From assembly GCF_963675455.1 (NCBI RefSeq), contig NZ_OY776217.1, forward strand, positions 434,001 to 498,000: a stretch of DNA of 64,000 nucleotides, read 5' to 3'. The stretch's first letter is position 1. Each line of letters opens with the position of its first letter. This document shows positions 18,068 to 25,263 of this stretch, piece by piece. A model generated the notes under the pieces. That model was not told the origin of the DNA. It worked only from the letters and a program-made list of their open reading frames with translations, and ran no database searches. Position numbers and translations under genes: made by a program. The DNA is from Emcibacter sp. (GTDB lineage Bacteria; Pseudomonadota; Alphaproteobacteria; Sphingomonadales; Emcibacteraceae).

Positions 18068-18107
18068 ATATCGATTGACAATACTATCGATATGCGATAT
18101 TATATCG
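18068..18107 (+). promoter_or_regulatory. higBA promoter with two overlapping operators
   Basis: TTGACA (-35, 18075-18080) and TATTAT (-10, 18098-18103) are 17 nt apart, a near-consensus promoter. A perfect inverted repeat ATATCGAT-N10-ATCGATAT (18068-18075, 18086-18093) flanks the -35 region, and a second palindrome CGATATTATATCG (18095-18107) covers the -10. The higB ATG begins at 18109, so the expected start point coincides with the start codon. HigA-type antitoxins autorepress through such palindromes; that HigA binds these is inference. Confidence 0.8.
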
Positions 18108-18108
18108 T

Positions 18109-18390
18109 ATGATCAGGGGGTTCAAAGATAAGCAGACGGAGCGCGTCTTTCACCGGCAGTTCACCAAGAAGCTGCCCCAAGACCTGCACCGCCTTGCCTA
18201 TCGGAAACTGCTGCTGATCCATGCAGTTTCCGACGTCAATGAGCTGCGCATCCCGCCGGGCAACCGGCTGGAACAGCTGAAAGGCGGGCGGTCCGGACAA
18301 TACAGCATCCGCATCAATGACCAGTGGCGCATCTGTTTTGTCTGGCGGGACGGCAACGCCCATAATGTGGAAATTTGTGATTATCATTAG
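18109..18390 (+). CDS. higB: type II toxin HigB (RelE/ParE fold)
   Basis: A 93-residue HigB-like mRNA interferase, predicted to cleave mRNA in the ribosome. Family landmarks are MIRGFKDKQTERVFHRQF at the start, a central LLLIHAVSDVNELRIPPGNRLEQL and the C-terminal core GQYSIRINDQWRICFVW...VEICDYH. The toxin gene precedes the antitoxin gene, as in other hig loci. There is no ribosome site: the promoter -10 ends 5 nt before the ATG, so the message is predicted to be leaderless. Confidence 0.93.
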   Translation: MIRGFKDKQTERVFHRQFTKKLPQDLHRLAYRKLLLIHAVSDVNELRIPPGNRLEQLKGGRSGQYSIRINDQWRICFVWRDGNAHNVEICDYH

Positions 18391-18399
18391 GACGGACAA

Positions 18400-18693
18400 A
18401 TGAAGAAGATCGAGCCCATTCATCCCGGTGAAATCCTGCAGCAGGAGTTTCTGACCCCTATGGGGCTCAGCGCCTATGCGCTGGCCAAGGCCACCGGTAT
18501 GACCCAGACCCGCCTGTCTGAAATCCTCAAAGGCAGGCGCGCCGTCACCGCTGACACCGCCCTGCGCCTGGCCCGGGCCTTCAATATGTCCGCCGACTTC
18601 TGGATGAACCTGCAGATGCATTATGACCTGGAAGTGGCGCGGGATGAAGTGGGTAAGAAGATCGAGGAGGAAGTGAAGGTTGTCGCGGCTTAA
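18400..18693 (+). CDS. higA: HigA antitoxin (Xre-type HTH)
   Basis: A 97-residue DNA-binding antitoxin that should neutralise HigB and repress the operon. It begins with the family motif IHPGEILQQEFLTPMGLSAY and has a helix-turn-helix around AKATGMTQTRLSEILKGRRAVT, then ALRLARAFNMSADFWMNLQ. It starts 9 nt after higB. Base composition is like the host, unlike the AT-rich gene that follows. Its stop overlaps the stop of the convergent gene at 18690. Confidence 0.94.
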   Translation: MKKIEPIHPGEILQQEFLTPMGLSAYALAKATGMTQTRLSEILKGRRAVTADTALRLARAFNMSADFWMNLQMHYDLEVARDEVGKKIEEEVKVVAA

Positions 18694-19163
18694 ACAACTT
18701 TATCTTTAAAAACCTTATATAAATCACAATGAGCTCGCTGTAATTTATCTATGCATTTTTCCTGCCATTCTTCCCATCTTTTTGCATCGTCTGACTGCAA
18801 CCATTCAAGGTTGTTTTCTTCTAAAGCATAAGCTTTTACCTCCTCGCCTTCCAGCCACATACTTGCTTCAGATTCAATTTCATAGAGCCAATCTTGCACG
18901 CAAGAATCAAATAAGAAGTCGGCTAATGCAGCAGATTCTAGAAAATCTTCAAACACCCCCTGCCGGACTCCTCCTGTACTATCAATATCTCGCAACAACC
19001 TTTTTGTATTGAGGTATACTTTGAGTTTACCAGAACTTGCCTCCCTCTTCTCCCTATTTAAACTTAATTGCCACTGCTGATAAGCAATATAAGCAACACT
19101 AATCGCTACTATGGGGCTTAACAAAGCTGTTAATATTTCAATTGCTTGCTTAATAATATCCAT
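18690..19163 (-). CDS. AT-rich hypothetical protein with one N-terminal membrane segment
   Basis: 157 residues from the ATG at 19163, which follows a good ribosome site (AGGGGATATA). A longer in-frame reading upstream crosses GC-rich sequence of another gene and is unlikely. Residues about 9-27 (ILTALLSPIVAISVAYIAY) form one membrane segment. The rest is soluble, helical and acidic, rich in Trp and Glu (EWLQSDDAKRWEEWQEK). The N-terminus resembles many unnamed bacterial proteins with a membrane anchor followed by YQQW. I do not recognise a function. Composition is much more AT-rich than both neighbours, a sign of horizontal acquisition. Confidence 0.7.
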   Translation of the reverse strand: MDIIKQAIEILTALLSPIVAISVAYIAYQQWQLSLNREKREASSGKLKVYLNTKRLLRDIDSTGGVRQGVFEDFLESAALADFLFDSCVQDWLYEIESEASMWLEGEEVKAYALEENNLEWLQSDDAKRWEEWQEKCIDKLQRAHCDLYKVFKDKVV

Positions 19164-19171
19164 TATATCCC

Positions 19172-19606
19172 CTACCCCATCACCCCGTATCCCCGGGCCA
19201 TGAGGACCGCAAGGAGGGGGAGCAGGAAGTACAGCAGTAGCTCCAGCCGGATCGCCATGATCATTTTGCGCGGCACCTGAATTGTGTCCCCGGTCATCTT
19301 CCGGCTTTTCAGGAAAAAGAAGGTGGGCCAGAGGGAGAGCACCCCGATCAGCACAAACACACCGAGCTTGAGGTGGAAAATCCAGTTGCCGAGATAATAA
19401 TCCGCATTGCCGACCACGAACCACAGGGCAAGACCCGCCAGCAACACGATCCCGGCGCTGAGGCCATAGAGCGCATCAATAACGGCAATCCGCCGCATCT
19501 CGGTCACGGTCATTTCGGACTTGAGCAGCAGATGTTCGGCCGTGAGCGTTGCTCCCACCCCGATGATGCCGAGGAAATGAAAATAGCGGATAAAGACATC
19601 TTCCAT
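19172..19606 (-). CDS. DUF2214-type integral membrane protein
   Basis: 144 residues with four hydrophobic segments: YFHFLGIIGVGATLTAEHL, LYGLSAGIVLLAGLALWFVV, FHLKLGVFVLIGVLSLWP and LELLLYFLLPLLAVLMARGYG. The pattern and motifs such as GNADYYLGNWIFHLK match the DUF2214 family of unknown function. GC content returns to the host level here. It is 8 nt from the AT-rich gene downstream and 19 nt from the membrane protein upstream, with which it probably forms an operon. Confidence 0.75.
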   Translation of the reverse strand: MEDVFIRYFHFLGIIGVGATLTAEHLLLKSEMTVTEMRRIAVIDALYGLSAGIVLLAGLALWFVVGNADYYLGNWIFHLKLGVFVLIGVLSLWPTFFFLKSRKMTGDTIQVPRKMIMAIRLELLLYFLLPLLAVLMARGYGVMG

Positions 19607-19625
19607 AGCGGCCCCCTGTTGCCTG

Positions 19626-20036
19626 TCAGAGATGAAGCATGACCGCCGCAGCCCCGAAACACAAGGTTGAAATCAAAATGCCCGTAAAGGGTATCCTGAA
19701 CCAGTAGGCGCGGGCAAGGCCAAGATAACACAGGCTGAGCACCAGCGGCAGCAGGGAGAACCACAGACTTCCCCGGATCAGATCCATATGCCAAAGCGCC
19801 AGCGTAATATAGATCGCCGCCACGAACAGGGCGCCAAGGCTGTGGCTGGCGTTAAAACCGATCCAGGCCTTCCACACCGTGGTCTCCCGGGTCAGGCGCA
19901 GGGTCGAGCCCTTCATGGCCTCGATGGCCGCGGGCTCATAGGGATCAAGCCGATGGCCAAAGAAAGTATAAAACAGATGCACCGCCCCCAGCAGCCCAAG
20001 GATCGCCGCCCCGACAACGATAAGTATCTGTTCCAT
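19626..20036 (-). CDS. small integral membrane protein (LIC_13387-like)
   Basis: The preferred start is the ATG at 20036 (MEQILIVVGAAILGLLG), giving 136 residues and four hydrophobic segments. The motif HLFYTFFGHRLDPYEPAAIEAMK and the later WIGFNASHSLGALF match a family of small uncharacterised membrane proteins. An in-frame ATG at 20162 would extend the gene into the AT-rich neighbour and is unlikely, though the ribosome site at 20036 is weak. Function unknown. Confidence 0.7.
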   Translation of the reverse strand: MEQILIVVGAAILGLLGAVHLFYTFFGHRLDPYEPAAIEAMKGSTLRLTRETTVWKAWIGFNASHSLGALFVAAIYITLALWHMDLIRGSLWFSLLPLVLSLCYLGLARAYWFRIPFTGILISTLCFGAAAVMLHL

Positions 20037-20136
20037 GAAGGGCCCCATATATCTGTTAAATATACTGGCAGAGTACACCAACAGACTCAAGATTCCAAGA
20101 CAGACATGAGTAGCTATCGCCAATCCAAGCCAATTC

Positions 20137-21039
20137 TTAACTGTCAAATTTACCTGACACATATCTTTCTTGAAAGTTTACCAAAGAACGATTCTTTTTG
20201 GTCAGTTCAACCCTCACATTGTCCCAATCTAGAAATAGTGATAACTCCTCGTATAGAATTGGCTCCGCAGGAGAATGGACTAAATAAATTGTGTTAACAT
20301 TCTTCGACACCAGATCTGCATAATCTGCTAGAGCTACCTGGACAAGTTCCCTCGATCTATCGAGCTTTAAAGAAATTAACTCACGTACCTTAGTATGAAT
20401 TCTACTTATGCATCCAATATACACTCTTGCAGCATAACGAAGTTCTACATTATCCGACATTTCCTCAATAACCCCCTTCTTGAAATTATCATCATTCAGA
20501 AGCATTTCTTTAGAGGTAAAAAGTTTCATATGAACCTGCTTGTGCCCGTCCTCATCTGCTTTGACACCCCCCTTCAAGTTATGGATAGGCAGTCCATGAT
20601 GTTGAACATAATTCCTTAGAGCTTCCATGAATCTATATTCAAAGTTGTCATCAAACTCTTCAGATTTGTATTTCTGCAACGTCCTTTTTACATCGCAATT
20701 CTCAGGTACACATTTCATTACTTCTTGAACGACCTGATCTAGATACAACCTAGAGGATGTAAGAAAATTTACTAATCTTCGATTTAGTTCTAGGCGAACA
20801 TTAAACTGATCCAGATAGGAGCTGCCGAATATGTTTCCGCCAATCATATCGTCGGTAAGTAGACTTAGGTACTGCTTCTCAAATTCAATAAAATTTGAGA
20901 GCAGAAGCTCATATTTCTCCTCTATCCACAAACCAGAGAATAACGCCCTTCTCGCGGATTTGAGATTATTAAATTTACTCTCTGTCAGCTCTAGTTTCGG
21001 ATGTCGGTCAATTTGAAGACCAACAATAAAATATTCCAT
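20137..21039 (-). CDS. AT-rich hypothetical protein with HEPN-like RX4H motif
   Basis: 300 residues from the ATG at 21039; a TTG at 21066 is an alternative that adds nine. I recognise no named family. It is predicted helical and charged, with no signal peptide or membrane segment. At residues about 142-147 there is RNYVQH within a helix (YRFMEALRNYVQHHGLP). Arg, a polar residue, then His four residues further on is the catalytic pattern of HEPN ribonucleases found in toxins and phage-defence proteins. The C-terminal half has a SRELVQVALADYADLVSKNV helix. Very AT-rich against its surroundings, so probably acquired by transfer. Confidence 0.6.
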   Translation of the reverse strand: MEYFIVGLQIDRHPKLELTESKFNNLKSARRALFSGLWIEEKYELLLSNFIEFEKQYLSLLTDDMIGGNIFGSSYLDQFNVRLELNRRLVNFLTSSRLYLDQVVQEVMKCVPENCDVKRTLQKYKSEEFDDNFEYRFMEALRNYVQHHGLPIHNLKGGVKADEDGHKQVHMKLFTSKEMLLNDDNFKKGVIEEMSDNVELRYAARVYIGCISRIHTKVRELISLKLDRSRELVQVALADYADLVSKNVNTIYLVHSPAEPILYEELSLFLDWDNVRVELTKKNRSLVNFQERYVSGKFDS

Positions 21040-21133
21040 CTGTGTCTCTGGGGTATTAAGTTGCAATTGAGCTAAAAAACTTTACCACAAGAAACATCAA
21101 CAACCCAGAATATACATTCTGCTGCTAAATAGC

Positions 21134-23284
21134 TTATTTCCCTTCAAGCTTGTCGAGGATTTCGGCGGCGGCCTTGGGGATATTGGTGCCGGGACCGAAG
21201 ATGGCAGCGCAACCGGCCTTGTACAGAAAATCATAATCCTGCTGCGGAATCACGCCGCCACAGGACACCAGGATATCCTCCGCCCCTTCTTTCTTGAGCT
21301 CCGCAATCAGGGCCGGGACCAGGGTCTTGTGCCCGGCGGCGAGGCTTGAGACGCCGATGATATGCACGTCATTTTCAATGGCCTGGCGGGCGGCCTCCTC
21401 AGGGGTCTGGAACAAGGGCCCCACATCCACGTCAAAGCCGATGTCCGCAAAGGCGGTGGCCACCACCTTGGCGCCGCGGTCATGGCCGTCCTGGCCCATT
21501 TTGACCACCATCATGCGGGGCCGGCGGCCTTCACGCTCGGCAAATTCCTCGACCCGTTTCTGGATAGCCTGGAAACCTTCATCGCCCTCATAGGCGGCGC
21601 CGTAAACACCGGAGATGGAGTGGACTTCGGCCTTGTGACGATCAAATATTTTTTCCATGGCGTCTGAAATCTCCCCGAGCGAGGCGCGGGCGCGGGCGGC
21701 GTCCACGGCCTTCTCCAGAAGATTGTCACCGCTTTTGGCCGCCTCTGTCAAGGCCTCGAGCGCGGCCCGGCATTTGACCTCGTCCCGGGTTTCGCGCATT
21801 TTCTCCAGGCGGGCAATCTGAGACTCACGCACGGCCGCATTATCCACATCCAGGATCTCGATGGGGTCTTCCTTCTGGAGCCGGTATTTATTGACGCCGA
21901 CCACCACTTCCTCGCCCTTGTCGATGCGGGCCTGCTTGCGGGCGGCAGCTTCCTCGATCTTCATTTTCGGCAGGCCGGCTTCGACCGCCTTGGTCATGCC
22001 GCCCATTTCTTCCACTTCCCAGATCAGCTTCCAGGCATCCTGGACCAGGTCGTTGGTCAGGCTTTCGATGTAATAAGACCCGCCAAGCGGATCGACCACA
22101 TTGCAGATGCCGGTTTCTTCCTGCAGCACCAGCTGGGTATTGCGGGCGATGCGGGCAGAGAAATCAGTTGGCAGGGCAATGGCTTCATCCAGCGCATTGG
22201 TATGCAGCGACTGGGTGCCGCCGAGCGCCGCGGCCATGGCTTCGACCGTGGTGCGGATCACATTGTTGTAAGGATCTTTTTCCGTCAGCGACACGCCGGA
22301 GGTTTGGCAGTGGGTGCGCAGCATCAGGCTTTTCGGGTCTTTGGCCCCGAAGTTTTCCATGATCTGGGCCCAGATGGTGCGGGCCGCCCGCAGCTTAGCC
22401 ACTTCCATGAAGAAATTCATACCGATGGCGAAGAAGAAGCTCAGCCGCGGGGCAAAGCTGTCCACGTCAAGTCCCTTGGCCTGGGCGGCGCGGACATATT
22501 CCATACCGTCGGCCAGGGTAAAGGCCAATTCCTGAAGCTGGGTCGCGCCTGCTTCCTGCATGTGATAGCCGGAAATGGAAATGCTGTTAAAGCGCGGCAT
22601 TTTTGTCGACGTATATTCAATGATGTCGCCAATAATGCGCATGCTCGGTTCCGGCGGATAGATATAGGTGTTGCGGACCATGAATTCCTTGAGGATGTCG
22701 TTCTGGATGGTGCCGGAGAGCTGTTCCGGTTTCACCCCCTGCTCCTCGGCGGCGACAATGTAGAAAGCCATGCAGGGAATCACCGCCCCGTTCATGGTCA
22801 TGGACACGGACATTTCATCAAGCGGAATCTGGTCGAACAGGATTTTCATGTCCTCGACGGAATCAATGGCCACACCGGCCTTGCCCACATCGCCGACCAC
22901 CCGCGGATGATCGCTGTCATAACCCCGGTGAGTGGCGAGGTCGAAGGCCACGGACAGGCCCTTCTGCCCGGCCGCCAGGTTGCGGCGGTAAAAGGCGTTG
23001 GATTCCTCGGCGGTGGAGAAACCGGCATATTGCCGCACAGTCCAGGGACGGCCCGCATACATGCTGGCCCGCACGCCACGGGTAAAGGGGGCAAACCCCG
23101 GCAGGAAGGTCTGGTCTTCGGCCAGATGGGGAATGTCCGCCAGATCCCCGGCTGTATAGAGCGCCTTGACGTCAATGCCTTCGGGTGTATGCCAGACGAT
23201 ATCGTCGGCCGTCTTGCCGCGCAGTTCCTTCGAAACCAGGTTCTGCCAGTCGGTAATGCCTTTGGTCTTTTTCGTGTCGCTCAT
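21134..23284 (-). CDS. scpA: methylmalonyl-CoA mutase (B12-dependent)
   Basis: Converts (R)-methylmalonyl-CoA to succinyl-CoA using adenosylcobalamin. The start chosen is the ATG at 23284 (MSDTKKTKGITDWQ) with GGGA eight nt upstream, giving 716 residues. The substrate barrel shows TVRQYAGFSTAEESNAFYRRN, AFDLATHRGYDSDHPRV, SVSMTMNGAVIPCMAFY and NISGYHMQEAGA-type text (SISGYHMQEAG). The C-terminal B12 domain has the cobalt-ligand motif GQDGHDRGAKVVA and the base-binding GVSSLAAGHKTL and SCGGVIP. It is single-polypeptide, as in homodimeric enzymes. MeaB is encoded 6 kb away. Confidence 0.96.
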   Translation of the reverse strand: MSDTKKTKGITDWQNLVSKELRGKTADDIVWHTPEGIDVKALYTAGDLADIPHLAEDQTFLPGFAPFTRGVRASMYAGRPWTVRQYAGFSTAEESNAFYRRNLAAGQKGLSVAFDLATHRGYDSDHPRVVGDVGKAGVAIDSVEDMKILFDQIPLDEMSVSMTMNGAVIPCMAFYIVAAEEQGVKPEQLSGTIQNDILKEFMVRNTYIYPPEPSMRIIGDIIEYTSTKMPRFNSISISGYHMQEAGATQLQELAFTLADGMEYVRAAQAKGLDVDSFAPRLSFFFAIGMNFFMEVAKLRAARTIWAQIMENFGAKDPKSLMLRTHCQTSGVSLTEKDPYNNVIRTTVEAMAAALGGTQSLHTNALDEAIALPTDFSARIARNTQLVLQEETGICNVVDPLGGSYYIESLTNDLVQDAWKLIWEVEEMGGMTKAVEAGLPKMKIEEAAARKQARIDKGEEVVVGVNKYRLQKEDPIEILDVDNAAVRESQIARLEKMRETRDEVKCRAALEALTEAAKSGDNLLEKAVDAARARASLGEISDAMEKIFDRHKAEVHSISGVYGAAYEGDEGFQAIQKRVEEFAEREGRRPRMMVVKMGQDGHDRGAKVVATAFADIGFDVDVGPLFQTPEEAARQAIENDVHIIGVSSLAAGHKTLVPALIAELKKEGAEDILVSCGGVIPQQDYDFLYKAGCAAIFGPGTNIPKAAAEILDKLEGK

Positions 23285-23350
23285 GTTTCGTCCCGGGGTC
23301 CCGTTTGTGCCGCTTAGATATGAGTCAGGGGCACACCTCAATGAAAAATG

Positions 23351-23395
23351 TTACTCATGAGTAAGGTATTTATCCCATTCCCCCACGCAAGGCAA
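23351..23395 (-). promoter_or_regulatory. scpA promoter with start-site palindrome
   Basis: On the minus strand TTGCCT (-35, 23390-23395) and TAAATA (-10, 23367-23372) are 17 nt apart. Directly after the -10 lies the perfect 14-bp palindrome TTACTCATGAGTAA (23351-23364), which would cover the transcription start near 23360. That position suits a repressor. No regulator gene is adjacent, so the binding protein is unknown. Confidence 0.65.
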
Positions 23396-23516
23396 TAAAT
23401 CTTTTGTCGAGGGCCGGAAATTTTGGAGTCAAAATCGTATACAATCAGTCCGATGTCCATTATCCTGAGCCTCAAAAGAAACCGTACCTGATATAATAAC
23501 ACACATGGGGATCATG

Positions 23517-25250
23517 ATGTCTTTCCGTACTGTCGTTTTCAGTCTGATCATTTTTGTTTTTTCAATTCCGTCCGCCCTCGCCGATGCAGGCGCCGATTTC
23601 CACCGGCTTCTGGACAAGCACTGGCAAAAGACCAATGAAGAACAGGTCTATTTCCATACCGATCCCGACGGCTGGAAGCCGGACGGGAAACTGGCTGATA
23701 TGTCGAACGCGGGGTTCGATCGTCGCCGCGCCTTTAATGACAAGACCCTGGCGGAGCTGGCGAAAATCCCCATGGACAAGCTGTCCGCCGAGGAACAGGT
23801 CAGCTACCGCCTGTTTAAATATGAGCGGGAACTGGAAAAAGAAAGCTACACAACCCAGGACCGCTATTTCCCTGTCAACTACCTCAGCGCCTGGTTCAGC
23901 TATTTCGGCGAGGCCCCGGCCAACATGGCCTTCCTGAACCGCACCGATTACGACAACTTCCTTGTCAGTCTTGACGACTATCCCCGTTTCAACCGGGAAA
24001 ATATGGATCTTTTGCGGGCGGGCGTCAAAGCCGACTATACCCAGTATTGCGGCAGTTTCCAGGATTATCACAAAAACATCAGCAATTATATCACCGACAA
24101 GCCGGAAGAAAGCCCGCTGTTCGCGCCGTTCAAAAAATTCCCGGCCACCTTCCCGGACAAATTGAAACAGGAACTGGCGGACAAGGCGAAAAAACTGATC
24201 GCAGGGAAAGTCACCCCGGCCTACCAGGAACTTTATGATTTCTGGACCAAAGATTATATGCCCCATTGCCGCAAGGAAGCCGGTGTTTCATCCCTGCCGG
24301 GCGGTGCGGACTATTACGCCTGGGCCATCCGCTTCTATACCACCACAGACATGACCGCCGAGGAAATCCACAAGCTGGGCCTCAGCGAGGTCAAGCGCAT
24401 CCGGTCCGAAATGGACGCCATCATCAAAAAAGTGGGCTTCAAGGGCAGCTATAAGGAGTTCCTTGAATTCCTGCGCAGCGACGATCGTTTTTATGCGTCG
24501 GATGAACAGGACCTGATGGAAAAAACCGCCTGGATCAACATGAAGATGTACGGCCAGCTGCCCTATCTGTTCGGCAAACTGCCGCGCAACACCTTCATCC
24601 TCAAGAGCACGAAAGATCGCGGCACCTTCTACATGCCGCCGCCGGACAACCGTACCCCCGGCACCTATTTCCTGAGTATAAAGTCCCTGCACGACCAGCC
24701 GCTGTACAGCCTGGAAGCACTCAGCCTGCATGAAGGCGTGCCGGGGCATCACCTGCAGACCGCCCTCGCCATGGAAGCTGATGTACCGCCGTTCCGCCGT
24801 ACACTTAATCACAATGCCTATACGGAAGGCTGGGGCCTTTATTCAGAAAAGCTTGGCCTCGAGGCCGGCTTCTACGAAGACCCCTACAGCGATTTTGGCC
24901 GCCTGAGCAATGAAATCTGGCGCGCCTACCGGCTGGTGGTCGACACCGGCATCCACGCCATGGGCTGGAGCCGGGAGAAGGCCATCAAGCTGCTTGAGGA
25001 CAATACGGCATTGAGCGAGACGGAAGCCGCCGGCCAGATTGACCGTTATATTTCCTGGCCGGCGCAGGCGCTGTCCTACAAGATCGGCGAACTGAAGCTT
25101 CTGGAGCTGCGCTACCGGGCGGAAAAGGCGCTCGGCGAAGATTTCGACATCCGGGCGTTCCATGATGTAATCCTCGGCGACGGTTCCCTGCCGCTCAGCA
25201 TGCTTGAGGAAATTGTCGACGAGTGGATCAAAAACCAGACTAAAAAATAG
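23517..25250 (+). CDS. exported DUF885-family protein, predicted metallohydrolase
   Basis: Of three in-frame ATGs (23505, 23514, 23517) the last has the best upstream GGGG; this gives 577 residues. A signal peptide (VVFSLIIFVFSIPSALA) precedes a mature protein with the DUF885 signature LHEGVPGHHLQTALA (about residue 410), whose His/Glu/His residues resemble a zinc site, and NAYTEGWGLYSEKLGLEAG about 30 residues on. The family contains putative peptidases; no substrate can be read from the sequence. It is followed 13 nt later by a paralogue, clearly a tandem duplication. Confidence 0.88.
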   Translation: MSFRTVVFSLIIFVFSIPSALADAGADFHRLLDKHWQKTNEEQVYFHTDPDGWKPDGKLADMSNAGFDRRRAFNDKTLAELAKIPMDKLSAEEQVSYRLFKYERELEKESYTTQDRYFPVNYLSAWFSYFGEAPANMAFLNRTDYDNFLVSLDDYPRFNRENMDLLRAGVKADYTQYCGSFQDYHKNISNYITDKPEESPLFAPFKKFPATFPDKLKQELADKAKKLIAGKVTPAYQELYDFWTKDYMPHCRKEAGVSSLPGGADYYAWAIRFYTTTDMTAEEIHKLGLSEVKRIRSEMDAIIKKVGFKGSYKEFLEFLRSDDRFYASDEQDLMEKTAWINMKMYGQLPYLFGKLPRNTFILKSTKDRGTFYMPPPDNRTPGTYFLSIKSLHDQPLYSLEALSLHEGVPGHHLQTALAMEADVPPFRRTLNHNAYTEGWGLYSEKLGLEAGFYEDPYSDFGRLSNEIWRAYRLVVDTGIHAMGWSREKAIKLLEDNTALSETEAAGQIDRYISWPAQALSYKIGELKLLELRYRAEKALGEDFDIRAFHDVILGDGSLPLSMLEEIVDEWIKNQTKK

Positions 25251-25263
25251 AAGGGGATATAGC

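Noticed and set aside
19164..19424. N-terminal extension of the AT-rich gene at 18690
   Set aside because: The extension runs through GC-rich sequence of the DUF2214 gene. The ATG at 19163 has a good ribosome site and begins with a sensible membrane segment.
20037..20162. Longer start for the small membrane protein at 19626
   Set aside because: It would overlap the AT-rich gene at 20137, and the added residues lie in foreign-looking sequence. The family normally starts near the ATG at 20036.
21067..21133. Small hairpin CAGAAT/ATTCTG downstream of scpA as a terminator
   Set aside because: The stem is only 6 bp and AT-rich, with no T-run after it. It is too weak to call.
22202..23317. 371-codon plus-strand reading frame opposite scpA
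   Set aside because: Shadow of the methylmalonyl-CoA mutase gene. It has no ribosome site and no family motif.
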